Origin: an uncultured Lachnospiraceae bacterium
Lineage (GTDB): Bacteria; Bacillota; Clostridia; Lachnospirales; Lachnospiraceae
NCBI GenBank assembly: GCA_949051815.1
Contig: CARQVR010000028.1
Location: forward strand, 1-34,293
DNA: 34,293 nt
Reading direction: 5' to 3'
Part shown: in pieces, positions 6,661-14,609 of the stretch
Layout: every line of letters starts with the position of its first letter
Numbering within the stretch: the first letter of the stretch is position 1
Notes under the pieces: generated by a model
What the model was told of the DNA's origin: nothing
The model's database searches: none
The model's input: only the letters and a program-made list of their open reading frames with translations
Program-made: the position numbers and the translations under genes

Positions 6661-7083
6661 ATGGTCAGATTATCGGAGGCGGAATGGAAAGTGATGGGGG
6701 TGCTATGGGAGGAAGCGCCGCAGACAATTATGCAGTTGACCCGCTGTTTTCAGGAAACTACGGGTTGGACGAAGCATACGATCATGACCTTCTTAAAACG
6801 GATGGAGGATAAGGGCGCCGTTTATTATGAGGCTGGAGAACGGGCGAAACTTTACTATCCGAAGATAGAGAGGCGTGAGGCGGTGCTGCAGGAGACGGAG
6901 GAGTTTCTGGAGAGAGTCTTTGACGGCCGGATGGGTTTGATGTTAAACACGATGGTGGAGCAGAAGGCGCTCTCGGGAACAGAGATCGCAGAGCTTTATG
7001 AAATCCTGAGAAGGGCCGAGGAAGCACAGCAGGATGAGGAAGAAGAGCAGTACCTTTCAGGGAAGGACGGTGAGCGGATATGA
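6661..7083 (+). CDS. BlaI/MecI-family transcriptional repressor
   Basis: A 140-residue winged-helix repressor. The N-terminal LSEAEWKVMGVLWEEAPQTI followed by TKHTIMTFLKRMEDKGAVYYE is the typical BlaI DNA-binding domain. The C-terminal part is the helical dimerisation segment, here with an extra acidic tail (EEAQQDEEEEQ). In characterised systems the partner M56 protease triggers cleavage or inactivation of BlaI and so opens the regulon. I chose the ATG at 6661, with AGAGAGGA 5 nt upstream, because family members begin at this point; the longer frame from 6586 adds no family-like sequence. The stop overlaps the start of the M56 gene (ATGA), which indicates translational coupling. No beta-lactamase gene is nearby, so the targets may be unrelated to penicillin resistance. 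Confidence 0.92.
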   Translation: MVRLSEAEWKVMGVLWEEAPQTIMQLTRCFQETTGWTKHTIMTFLKRMEDKGAVYYEAGERAKLYYPKIERREAVLQETEEFLERVFDGRMGLMLNTMVEQKALSGTEIAELYEILRRAEEAQQDEEEEQYLSGKDGERI

Positions 7084-9317
7084 TGCTTGAACGGATGATT
7101 ACATCGACGGTATTGATTCTGGTGATTTTTTGTCTGCGAAAGCTGACAATGGGAAAGATCAGTATGCGGCTGCGCTATGCGCTGTGGCTTCTCGTGGCGG
7201 CCAGACTTCTTGTCCCGGCGTCCGTGGGGACGACCGCTTTCAGCGTGATGAATCTGCTGCCGGAGACGGTCCTGGAGCGTGCGCAGACTTTTTCTTCCGG
7301 CAGGGAGAACGGTCAGGGGCTGTCTGCGGAGGACGAAACGCAGCCCGTGTACGGCGGCGTGCAGGCCAGCGCATATTCCGATGGGAAAAACGGGGGAGCG
7401 GAACCGGCGGCTGGAGAGATAAAGACGAGGGCGGAAATGATGCCGGCGGCGGAAAGAGCGTCCGGTGAAAAGGCGCAGGAAAAGAATGATGCGGCGGTGC
7501 GGCCTGTCTCTCTTTCTCCCGCTGACGTATTGGGAGTGATCTGGATTTTGGGATTTTTGGCTGTGGGCGGTTACATGGTCACGGCACAATGGCGTTTTGT
7601 CCGGTTTTTGTATAAAAACCGGAAAGCGTTTCCGGCAGAGGCGCTTCCGGAGGCATTTGCGCAGCGTTTTTTGCGCCGCGGCATGAAGGTATATCAGGTA
7701 AAGGGACTGCCGGGCGCCTGTCTGGCGGGAGGGCATGTTTACATCGGAGAAGGAACCGGCGCGCAGGAGCAGAATCTGACGCATGTTCTGGCCCACGAAT
7801 ATTGTCATGCGCGGCACGGGGACGGGTTTTGGGCTTTCCTTCGCAGTGCGCTGGCGGCGGTTTACTGGTTTGACCCTTTTGTGTGGGCGGCGGCTTATGC
7901 GGCCAGACAGGACAGTGAACTTGCCTGCGACGAGGCGGCGGTCAGTATGCTTGGAGAGTCGGGACGGTTTGCTTACGGCAGGACGCTGCTTGCTCTTTTG
8001 GAGAACGGCGGCGGAAGAGAGAGGTGCCCAGGCATGACTATTATGATGGAAGGCAGTGGGCAAAACGTCAGGGAGCGTATTACGGCGCTGGCGAAAAAAG
8101 GGCGGACGAAAAGGCCGGTTTTTGCGGCGGTTATGGCAGCGGTTATTCTGGCTTGCGGCTGCGCCTTTACGGGAGCAGAGCGGGAAGGAGCGAACCCGGT
8201 GAAAGAGACGGGAGCACAGGATATGGCAGGAACGGGTGAGAACGCGCAGGGCGATAATGACAGTGGAACTGATGGGCGAAACAGACAGATGCAGGACAGG
8301 GAAAATAGCGGGGAATTTGCCAGCGTTCAAAAAGAATACGAGGACGCTGCCAAAAACGTAAAACTGTCAGAGGAGCAGATCAGGGCATTGGAAGAGAGCG
8401 CCCGACAGGAGGCAGACTGGCAGGCATTCACGGAAACTCTGCACTACCACGGCGCGATGGAGGGGAAAGACGACAGCGAACTTTCAAAAAACCGGGAATT
8501 TGACATACAGGGCTATTATGACTGGCTGGAGGGGAAAGGCGGTGAAAAACCGGAAGACGGCTGGTATCTGCTTTGTCGTGAAGACGGGGGGATGATTTCC
8601 CTTTACGGTCTCTATACGGAAGCGTTCGGGTTCCGTGGGTTAAAGACGCGGATCGGGACAGATGTGAATACTCTTGATCTTCCCTGGTGCGCTTCCTACC
8701 AGAACGGAAACAGCGAAAATATACGCATTTTGGAGATTGCGGATGGCGGATGGCCCAGAAGGTTTGTGTGGAAGCTGCCCACCGGGGAGAGCGCGCAGGT
8801 AGAAAAATGGCAGCTTTACGAAGGATACCGCTATGATACCGGCACGATTGATCTGAAAATCCTCACACCGGAGGCATGTGTCAAATGGGCGGAGAAGTAT
8901 CTGACCTTTAACGTTGATCAGGAGGCAGCCAGAGTGCATGTGGTATACGATGAAGATATGTATCTGGGTGATATTGATATCTCGTCCTGGCAGGACAGGG
9001 TGATAGAGGATGTGCGGATCGTGCCGGATAGCGTCGGCTTCTGGCTGGAAGATCCGGAGAACGAAGCGAATAATGGCGGCGGCGCCGATGCTTACCAGAC
9101 TGATCCGGATGGGGTCTGTGAGGGGACGGCGCATATGACGGTGGGACTGAAACTGAAAGGACTTGACGGGCTGTGGTTCCATGGTCTGCCGGTTTTGACG
9201 ATACAGATTGTGGCGGATGAGAACAGCGATTCCGGATTCCGGCTGGTGCATCCTGAAATATCCGAAACATTTTCTGCCAAAGCGCTTTGGCAGAAGGAGG
9301 CGCTTAACGGGGATTAA
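7080..9317 (+). CDS. M56-family (BlaR1-type) membrane metallopeptidase with unfamiliar C-terminal sensor
   Basis: A 745-residue membrane sensor protease. N-terminal membrane helices lie near residues 9-20, 33-48 and 148-168, with a Gln/Glu/Ala-rich loop (70-145) between the second and third. The zinc site is HEYCH (His239, Glu240, His243) with the downstream ExxCD motif (Glu280-Asp284) as the third-ligand region. A last membrane helix at about 347-363 is followed by an extracellular part of about 380 residues. That part does not show the serine motifs of the penicillin-binding domain of BlaR1 (no SxxK context seen) and is not recognised. It starts with a charged linker and helix (370-440), then a mixed region rich in Trp, Tyr, Asp and Gly. 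With BlaI directly upstream and overlapping, it should relieve BlaI repression on sensing a signal outside the cell. The signal is unknown. Confidence 0.87.
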   Translation: MMLERMITSTVLILVIFCLRKLTMGKISMRLRYALWLLVAARLLVPASVGTTAFSVMNLLPETVLERAQTFSSGRENGQGLSAEDETQPVYGGVQASAYSDGKNGGAEPAAGEIKTRAEMMPAAERASGEKAQEKNDAAVRPVSLSPADVLGVIWILGFLAVGGYMVTAQWRFVRFLYKNRKAFPAEALPEAFAQRFLRRGMKVYQVKGLPGACLAGGHVYIGEGTGAQEQNLTHVLAHEYCHARHGDGFWAFLRSALAAVYWFDPFVWAAAYAARQDSELACDEAAVSMLGESGRFAYGRTLLALLENGGGRERCPGMTIMMEGSGQNVRERITALAKKGRTKRPVFAAVMAAVILACGCAFTGAEREGANPVKETGAQDMAGTGENAQGDNDSGTDGRNRQMQDRENSGEFASVQKEYEDAAKNVKLSEEQIRALEESARQEADWQAFTETLHYHGAMEGKDDSELSKNREFDIQGYYDWLEGKGGEKPEDGWYLLCREDGGMISLYGLYTEAFGFRGLKTRIGTDVNTLDLPWCASYQNGNSENIRILEIADGGWPRRFVWKLPTGESAQVEKWQLYEGYRYDTGTIDLKILTPEACVKWAEKYLTFNVDQEAARVHVVYDEDMYLGDIDISSWQDRVIEDVRIVPDSVGFWLEDPENEANNGGGADAYQTDPDGVCEGTAHMTVGLKLKGLDGLWFHGLPVLTIQIVADENSDSGFRLVHPEISETFSAKALWQKEALNGD

Positions 9318-9354
9318 AGGCCGTAACGGGGGGATTTAAAAACATTTTTGCAGG

Positions 9355-9389
9355 AAACGCGATAAGATTCTTCCTTATTGCGTTTTTTT
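9355..9389 (+). terminator. terminator after the BlaI/M56 operon
   Basis: A 12-bp stem (AAACGCGATAAG at 9355-9366, CTTATTGCGTTT at 9374-9385, one G-U pair) with a 7-nt loop runs into seven T's. Confidence 0.85.
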
Positions 9390-9390
9390 G

Positions 9391-9399
9391 TGGTATAAT
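9391..9399 (+). promoter_or_regulatory. extended -10 promoter of mecA
   Basis: TGG-TATAAT (9391-9399) is an extended -10 element directly after the preceding terminator. The -35 region (TTCCTT at 9371-9376) is poor, as is usual for extended -10 promoters. The mecA start codon is about 68 nt downstream. Confidence 0.6.
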
Positions 9400-9466
9400 C
9401 TCCGCGAAGGCAATGCGCAGTGCGCAAAAAGTTTTTTGTCTGCAACGGAATGGGGAAAGAGAATAC

Positions 9467-10120
9467 ATGAAATATAAGAAGATCAATGATGCAACGGTAC
9501 AATGTATTGTCTCGGCGGACGACATGGCTGAGTACGGGCTCGCGCTGTCGGATATCTTTGAGCGCAATGAAAGGGGCGAGGAATTTCTGCGGGATATCAT
9601 CGAGCGGGCGCATGACGAGGTGGGGTACCAGATCAACAACGGCAACATCGCTATGCAGATTACGCCGCTTAAGGACAACGGCCTTGTGGTGACTTTTACG
9701 GATGAAGGGCCGGCGGCCTTTAAGGAGATGCTGCAGAATCTGAAAGAGGTGCTGCAGGAATTCAGCGCAGAGCTTGCCGGACAGGAAGAACGGGAAAAGG
9801 CGCAGACGACGGGTGAGTATGATGAAAACCGGCGGATGTTTGTCTTTTGTACGATGCATCAGACGATGCAGTATGCGGCCACGATTCCGAATACATATTC
9901 CGTGAAGAGCCATCTTTTTAAGGAGGGCGGGAACTATTATCTGGTGCTTGAGAAAAACAGGCTGTCTTACAAGACGTTTAACAGAATCAGCGCGCAGGCG
10001 GTGGAATTTGGTAATCTGATCGCGGTTTCCGATGAGCGGATGCAGTATCTGGAGGAGCATGGCGAGTGCCTGATCAGGGATCGGGCGGTGAGCAGGCTTC
10101 GCAGGATTTACCGCGCTTAA
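9467..10120 (+). CDS. mecA: adaptor protein MecA
   Basis: A 217-residue MecA-type adaptor, about the length of the Bacillus protein. In characterised species MecA binds substrates such as ComK through its N-terminal domain and delivers them to the ClpC/ClpP protease through its C-terminal domain. The N-terminus (MKYKKINDATVQCIVSADDM, then EFLRDIIERAHDEVGY and the NIAMQITPL-GLVVTFT strand pair) matches the family. A linker follows at about 105-125, and the C-terminal domain (126-217) contains the FEDM-like AVEFGNLI/EHGECLI end. I chose the ATG at 9467 because family sequence starts there; the ribosome binding site is weak (GGGGAAAGAGAA). It stands alone between terminator-like structures. Whether it controls competence in this organism cannot be told. 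Confidence 0.85.
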   Translation: MKYKKINDATVQCIVSADDMAEYGLALSDIFERNERGEEFLRDIIERAHDEVGYQINNGNIAMQITPLKDNGLVVTFTDEGPAAFKEMLQNLKEVLQEFSAELAGQEEREKAQTTGEYDENRRMFVFCTMHQTMQYAATIPNTYSVKSHLFKEGGNYYLVLEKNRLSYKTFNRISAQAVEFGNLIAVSDERMQYLEEHGECLIRDRAVSRLRRIYRA

Positions 10121-10159
10121 AAAGCAGCGCGGGAGCGCAGAATAAAACAGAGAGTGGTT

Positions 10160-10204
10160 GACAGGTGCTGCCATGCCTCCAAAGCTGGCAGCACTTGTTC
10201 TGTC
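10160..10204 (+). terminator. hairpin between mecA and the helicase gene
   Basis: GTGCTGCCA (10165-10173) pairs perfectly with TGGCAGCAC (10186-10194), and GACAG/CTGTC extend the stem past a small bulge. The U content after it is low (TTGTT), so it could be a weak terminator of mecA or a leader element of the DEAD-box gene 50 nt downstream. Confidence 0.45.
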
Positions 10205-10253
10205 ATAGAGTGAGAACAAAAACAGGATTAGCAGAAAGAGAAATGAGGAAAAC

Positions 10254-12020
10254 ATGAACAGAGAGAAAAAGAAAAAAAACGAACAGTTTGACGCCTTTTT
10301 GGAGAAGGAGATTCTGACGGCGAACCGGTATGACGGCAGCGCGGAGGAAAAAGAAGGAGAACAGGGCGAGGCGCTGCGCTATGAGGAAGCGGGACTTGAC
10401 GGCAGGATTCTGCGGGCGGTGAAGGAGCTTGGCTTCGAGCATATGACGCCCATTCAGGAGCAGGCCATTCCGCTCTTTATGACAGGGCGGGATATCATCG
10501 GGCAGGCGCAGACGGGCACCGGTAAGACGGCGGCCTTCGGCATTCCGATCCTGCAAAAGATCAATCCGGAGAACCGCTCCCTGCAGGCAGTGATTCTGTG
10601 CCCCACAAGAGAGCTTGCCATGCAGGCGGCGGATGAGCTTCGCAAGTTTGCCAAGTATATGAACGGCATAAAGGTGCTGCCGGTGTACGGCGGTCAGGAG
10701 ATTTATAAGCAGATTAAAAACCTGAAAACCGGCGTGCAGATCGTGGTGGGAACGCCCGGGCGCGTGATGGATCATATGCGCAGGCACACCCTTAAGATGG
10801 ATCAGGTACACACGGTAGTGCTCGATGAGGCGGATGAGATGCTGAACATGGGATTCAGGGAAGACATCGAGACCATTTTGAAAGAAATGCCCGAAGAGCG
10901 GCAGACGGGACTTTTCTCAGCCACCATGCCAAAGCCCATTCTGGATATCACGAAAACGTACCAGAAGGACGCGGCTTACGTCAAAATGACGCCGAAGGAG
11001 GTAACGATCCCTTTAATCAAGCAGGCTTACTATCAGGTGCGCAAACAGGATAAGGAGGAGGTGCTCTGCCGTCTGATTGATTATTATACGCCGGGACGCG
11101 CATTGATTTTCTGTAATACCAAGCGGATGGTGGATGAGCTGACGGAGCATTTGAAGGGCAGAGGATATGAGGTAGAGGGGCTTCACGGAGATCTGACACA
11201 GGGACAGAGAGACACGGTGATGAACCTGTTTAGAAGCGGTAAAACAAATATTCTGATTGCCACAGACGTGGCAGCCAGAGGCATCGACGTGAGTGATGTG
11301 GAGGCGGTTTATAACTTTGACGTGCCCGATGACATCGAATACTATGTGCACCGTATCGGCAGAACCGGCCGGGCGGGTAAAACAGGGAGATCCTTCACGC
11401 TGGTGGTCGGCAGGGAGGCTTATAAGATCAGGGATATCGAGCGTATCTGCCACACGAAGATCAAGGAGCGCAAGGTGCCGGATGCGGCGGATATCACCGC
11501 CAGAAAAGCGGAAAAAATATTGAAGGAAGCCTATGCAGTGATAGAAAATGAAGATACCGGCAGGGCGACGGAATATATACTTGACGCCGTGGCACTTGGA
11601 CAGTACAGTGCGATGCAGATCGCTGCGGCGTTTATGAAGATGAAACTGGGGGATGAGATCGAGGACATCCGCACGGAGAAATTTTTCTTTGAAAAGAGGC
11701 CCCTTAAGGGCGGCCGCGGTGACAAGGGCAAAAATGGCAAAAACGGTTACGCAAAAAAGCCCGGCAGCCGGGGAAACGACAGGAATAAGGGCGGTTACGG
11801 TTCCAGGACAGGCAGAGGAAGTGACAAGGACAGTTTTGCAAAAAAGTCCGGCGCGGACAAGGGCGGCTATACCACGAAAGGGGAGAAAAGCCGGGATAAG
11901 AGCAAATATGCGAACGGAAAGCCCAAGGACGTCAGGCGGGACGGCAGCGCGGTCCGCAGACGGGAATCCGACTATGAACCCCGCTACGGCGGTCTGCGGA
12001 TCAGGACAAAGTGGGATTGA
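10254..12020 (+). CDS. DEAD-box RNA helicase (CsdA/DeaD/CshA type)
   Basis: A 588-residue ATP-dependent RNA helicase. All core motifs are present: Q motif TPIQEQ (65-70), Walker A AQTGTGKT (85-92), PTREL (117-121), GG and TPGR, DEAD (191-194), SATMP, and in the second RecA domain the IFCNTK, TDVAARGID and HRIGRTGRAG motifs. A C-terminal helical region (LDAVALGQYSAMQIAAAFMKMKLGD) is of the dimerisation/RNA-binding kind seen in DeaD-type proteins. It is followed by a tail of about 110 residues rich in Lys, Gly, Arg and Ser, expected to bind RNA. Such enzymes act in ribosome assembly, mRNA decay and cold adaptation. The ATG at 10254 follows GAGGAAAAC. An N-terminal Lys/Glu-rich extension of about 40 residues precedes the core. 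Confidence 0.93.
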   Translation: MNREKKKKNEQFDAFLEKEILTANRYDGSAEEKEGEQGEALRYEEAGLDGRILRAVKELGFEHMTPIQEQAIPLFMTGRDIIGQAQTGTGKTAAFGIPILQKINPENRSLQAVILCPTRELAMQAADELRKFAKYMNGIKVLPVYGGQEIYKQIKNLKTGVQIVVGTPGRVMDHMRRHTLKMDQVHTVVLDEADEMLNMGFREDIETILKEMPEERQTGLFSATMPKPILDITKTYQKDAAYVKMTPKEVTIPLIKQAYYQVRKQDKEEVLCRLIDYYTPGRALIFCNTKRMVDELTEHLKGRGYEVEGLHGDLTQGQRDTVMNLFRSGKTNILIATDVAARGIDVSDVEAVYNFDVPDDIEYYVHRIGRTGRAGKTGRSFTLVVGREAYKIRDIERICHTKIKERKVPDAADITARKAEKILKEAYAVIENEDTGRATEYILDAVALGQYSAMQIAAAFMKMKLGDEIEDIRTEKFFFEKRPLKGGRGDKGKNGKNGYAKKPGSRGNDRNKGGYGSRTGRGSDKDSFAKKSGADKGGYTTKGEKSRDKSKYANGKPKDVRRDGSAVRRRESDYEPRYGGLRIRTKWD

Positions 12021-12027
12021 TGAAAGA

Positions 12028-12048
12028 AAATGCCTTAAAACGGCATTT
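12028..12048. terminator. short convergent terminator-like hairpin
   Basis: AAATGCC (12028-12034) / GGCATTT (12042-12048) with a 7-nt loop lies between the convergent helicase and YgjP-like genes. U-tracts are short on both strands (TTT in the stem end, then TTTTCTTT on the minus strand). Confidence 0.5.
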
Positions 12049-12060
12049 CTCACCGGCGTT

Positions 12061-12657
12061 TTATAAGATCAGCTCGTGCCCGTGCTCTTTCAGCCATTTG
12101 CGGTGGGTGCGGTAGTCCGGGCAGACGCGCTCTACCAGCGCCCAGAAGTCTTTTGAGTGATCCATGTGGGTCAGATGGCATAATTCATGTACGACCACAT
12201 AATCCAGAACCGCAGGCGGCGCAAGCATCAGGCGCCAGTTGAAGGAGAGCGTGCCTTTTGCGCTGCAGCTTCCCCAGCGGGTTTTCTGGTCGCGGATGCT
12301 GATGCGCCCGAAGCTGCCACCAGTGAGCGGGAGAAAATAGGAAACCCGCTTCGGGAAATAAGCCTTGGCGGCTTCGATATAGCGCTTTTCAAGAGCCTTG
12401 CGCCGGGCGTCCGTCAGGTCGGAAACAGGGCGGTTTTCCCGCTGCTTCAGGGCATCCAGATAGTGTGTGATGATCCAGTTCTGCTTGTCCAGCAACAGGC
12501 GGCGGATCTGGGAATCGGTTGTGCCAAGGGGCAGACGCAGGGTTATTTCCCCTTCCGCCGAGATACTGATGGCGCATGTTCTGCGGCGGCTGTAGATTAC
12601 CCTGTAGGGAAGCTCATATAATTTACTTTGGTATTTGATTCGGTGTATGTGTTCCAT
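12061..12657 (-). CDS. YgjP-like zinc metallopeptidase (DUF45/M48-type)
   Basis: A 198-residue predicted cytoplasmic zinc metallopeptidase of the YgjP/SprT-like group. The catalytic motif is HELCH (His157, Glu158, His161), with a third ligand His167 in HMDHSKDFW. The typical WGSCS segment (129-133) comes before it, and the RTHRKWL region after it. The physiological substrate of this family is poorly known. I chose the ATG at 12657 because a consensus promoter lies immediately before it and family sequence (HIHRIKYQSKLYELPY) begins there; the longer frame starts with a TTG inside the -35 element. There is no ribosome binding site before the ATG and the predicted transcript starts at or next to the A of the ATG, so the mRNA is probably leaderless. 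Confidence 0.85.
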   Translation of the reverse strand: MEHIHRIKYQSKLYELPYRVIYSRRRTCAISISAEGEITLRLPLGTTDSQIRRLLLDKQNWIITHYLDALKQRENRPVSDLTDARRKALEKRYIEAAKAYFPKRVSYFLPLTGGSFGRISIRDQKTRWGSCSAKGTLSFNWRLMLAPPAVLDYVVVHELCHLTHMDHSKDFWALVERVCPDYRTHRKWLKEHGHELIL

Positions 12658-12664
12658 AGTGGTG

Positions 12665-12693
12665 ATTATATAATGAGAAAAAGAGAAAAACAA
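12665..12693 (-). promoter_or_regulatory. promoter giving a leaderless mRNA
   Basis: On the minus strand TTGTTT (12693-12688), a 17-nt spacer and TATAAT (12670-12665) are followed after only 7 nt (CACCACT) by the ATG of the YgjP-like gene. Confidence 0.7.
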
Positions 12694-12703
12694 GCGGCAT
12701 AAC

Positions 12704-12732
12704 TTTACACTTTTTTATAAAACGGATATAAT
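12704..12732 (+). promoter_or_regulatory. sigma-A promoter of the 63-aa gene and gpmI
   Basis: TTTACA (12704-12709), 17 nt and TATAAT (12727-12732). It is back-to-back with the YgjP-like promoter; the two -35 boxes are 10 nt apart. Confidence 0.8.
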
Positions 12733-12780
12733 AAAGCTGTAACAGGCGGGAGAGATTGCGCAGAGAAAGCAGGTGAATGT

Positions 12781-12972
12781 ATGCCGACAGGTATTGAAGT
12801 TACAAAGACTGCACTTGATGACTTTAAGAAGATTCAGGAGTACATGCTGTTAGCAAGGAAGGAAAATGCCGTAGAAACTTACGCAAAGCTGAAAGATGAA
12901 TATTTAATCATCAAAGCATTGCTCAGTGTATCAGGCGTTAACCTTGCGGATATTGACAAAATAAAGGAGTAG
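12781..12972 (+). CDS. 63-residue unknown protein upstream of gpmI
   Basis: A small protein of 63 residues that I do not recognise. It is predicted to be mostly helical (ALDDFKKIQEYMLLARKENAVETYAKLKDEYLIIKALL split over two helices) and ends in a short NLADIDKIKE segment. It has no cysteines, signal peptide or membrane segment. It is supported as a real gene by a consensus promoter 49 nt upstream, an AGGTGA ribosome binding site 6-7 nt before the ATG, and codon use like its neighbours. It ends 39 bp before the phosphoglycerate mutase gene with no terminator between, so the two are probably co-transcribed. A link to glycolysis is only suggested by position. Confidence 0.75.
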   Translation: MPTGIEVTKTALDDFKKIQEYMLLARKENAVETYAKLKDEYLIIKALLSVSGVNLADIDKIKE

Positions 12973-13011
12973 TACCAGGCAATAAAGGAAATAGAAAAGG
13001 AGAAATCAGTC

Positions 13012-14556
13012 ATGGGAACAAAAAAACCGGCAGTATTGATGATTCTGGATGGCTACGGCCTCAATGAGAAGACGGAGGGAAACGCGGTTGCGCTGGCGAA
13101 GACGCCGGTGATGGATAAGCTGATGGCGGCGTGCCCTTTCGTGAAGGGAAATGCCAGCGGCATGGCGGTGGGCCTGCCTGACGGCCAGATGGGAAATTCC
13201 GAGGTGGGACATCTGAACATGGGCGCGGGACGCATCGTGTATCAGGAGCTTACCAGAATCACGAAGGAGATTCAGGACGGCACCTTTTTTGAAAATCCCG
13301 CTCTTTTGGACGCGGTAAACAACTGTAAGAAAAACGATTCCGCCCTGCATATGTTCGGACTGTTGTCCGACGGCGGCGTGCACAGCCACAACACCCATCT
13401 CTACGGCCTTCTGGAGCTGGCTAAGAGAAACGGTCTTTCCAAAGTATATGTTCACGCTTTCCTTGATGGAAGAGATACGCCCCCGGCAAGCGGCAAGGGT
13501 TATGTGGAGGATCTGGAGGCCGAAATGAAAAAGATCGGCGTGGGCGAGGTGGCTACCGTGACGGGCCGCTACTATGCGATGGATCGTGACAATAACTACG
13601 ACAGAGTGGAGAAGGCGTATCTGGCGCTCACCAAAGGCGAGGGCTTAGAGGCGCAGAGTGGTCCTGCCGGGATTCAGGCTTCCTATGACAGGGACGAGAC
13701 GGACGAGTTTGTAAAACCCACGGTGGTGATGAAGGATGGCGCGCCGGTGGCGACGATCGGCGACGGGGATTCCGTGATCTTCTTTAACTTCCGTCCGGAC
13801 AGAGCCAGAGAGATCACAAGAAGCTTCTGCGACGACGACTTCAAAGGCTTTGCGAGGGAGAAGAGACTGGATCTGACTTATGTGTGCTTCTCGGACTACG
13901 ATCCCACCATTCCGAATAAAGAGGTGGCGTTCCACAAGATTTCGGTTACCAACACGTTCGGCGAGTGGCTGGCGGCGCACGATATGAAGCAGGCGAGAAT
14001 CGCCGAGACAGAGAAGTACGCCCATGTGACGTTCTTCTTCAACGGCGGCGTGGAGGAGCCAAACGAGGGAGAGACCCGCATTCTGGTCAATTCCCCCAAG
14101 GATGTGGCGACCTACGACTTAAAGCCCCAGATGAGCGCTTACGAGGTGTGCGACAAACTGGTGGAGGCGATCAGGTCAGGCACCTACGACGTGATTATCA
14201 TTAACTTCGCGAACCCTGATATGGTGGGCCACACCGGTGTGCAGGAGGCTGCCGTCAAGGCGGTTGAGGCTGTGGACGAGTGCGTAGGCAAGGCGGTTGA
14301 CGCTGTCAAAGAAGTGGACGGCGTGCTGTTCATCTGCGCGGACCACGGCAATGCGGAGCAGCTCATCGACGAGGAGACGGGCGCGCCTTTCACCGCGCAC
14401 ACAACCAACCCGGTGCCCTTTATTCTGGTCAACGCGGATCCCGCGTACAAGCTGCGTGAGGGTGGATGCCTTGCGGATATCGTACCTACGATCATTGAGC
14501 TGATGGGCATGGAGCAGCCTGCCGAAATGACGGGAAAATCTCTGTTGGTGAAATAA
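13012..14556 (+). CDS. gpmI: 2,3-bisphosphoglycerate-independent phosphoglycerate mutase
   Basis: A 514-residue glycolytic enzyme that interconverts 3- and 2-phosphoglycerate in the cytoplasm, using two Mn ions and a phosphoserine intermediate. Asp13 in MILDGYG and the catalytic Ser63 in GNSEVGHLNMGAGR are at the expected positions. FLDGRDTPP and GRYYAMDRD are in the substrate domain, and CADHGNAEQ plus the following FTAHTTNPVPF supply the C-terminal metal ligands. Length and full collinearity match the family. AAAAGGAG 9 nt before the ATG fixes the start. It is the second gene after the 63-residue protein and ends at a terminator. Confidence 0.97.
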   Translation: MGTKKPAVLMILDGYGLNEKTEGNAVALAKTPVMDKLMAACPFVKGNASGMAVGLPDGQMGNSEVGHLNMGAGRIVYQELTRITKEIQDGTFFENPALLDAVNNCKKNDSALHMFGLLSDGGVHSHNTHLYGLLELAKRNGLSKVYVHAFLDGRDTPPASGKGYVEDLEAEMKKIGVGEVATVTGRYYAMDRDNNYDRVEKAYLALTKGEGLEAQSGPAGIQASYDRDETDEFVKPTVVMKDGAPVATIGDGDSVIFFNFRPDRAREITRSFCDDDFKGFAREKRLDLTYVCFSDYDPTIPNKEVAFHKISVTNTFGEWLAAHDMKQARIAETEKYAHVTFFFNGGVEEPNEGETRILVNSPKDVATYDLKPQMSAYEVCDKLVEAIRSGTYDVIIINFANPDMVGHTGVQEAAVKAVEAVDECVGKAVDAVKEVDGVLFICADHGNAEQLIDEETGAPFTAHTTNPVPFILVNADPAYKLREGGCLADIVPTIIELMGMEQPAEMTGKSLLVK

Positions 14557-14570
14557 TTCTTAAGATTGTT

Positions 14571-14602
14571 GGCGGAGGCTTGACATAGTCTCCGTCTTTT
14601 TT
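14571..14602 (+). terminator. terminator of gpmI
   Basis: GGCGGAGGCT (14571-14580) pairs with AGTCTCCGTC (14587-14596) over 10 bp with two G-U pairs, then six T's. The 6-nt loop contains most of the -35 box of the next promoter. Confidence 0.8.
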
Positions 14603-14609
14603 ATATACT
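14580..14609 (+). promoter_or_regulatory. promoter of the ytr-like operon
   Basis: TTGACA (14580-14585), an 18-nt spacer and TATACT (14604-14609). The -35 box lies in the loop of the gpmI terminator and the -10 box overlaps the left arm of the inverted repeat at 14607-14639. A second TATAAT (14656-14661) is present, but its -35 is poor. Confidence 0.6.

Noticed and set aside
6996..8330. A 444-codon minus-strand frame opposite the M56 protease gene.
   Set aside because: Arg/Ser/Pro-rich translation without domain signal; the plus-strand frame contains the zinc motif and is coupled to blaI.
6661..9317. Assignment as a beta-lactam resistance system.
   Set aside because: There is no beta-lactamase or PBP2a gene and the sensor lacks visible penicillin-binding motifs, so only the BlaI/M56 family relationship is claimed.
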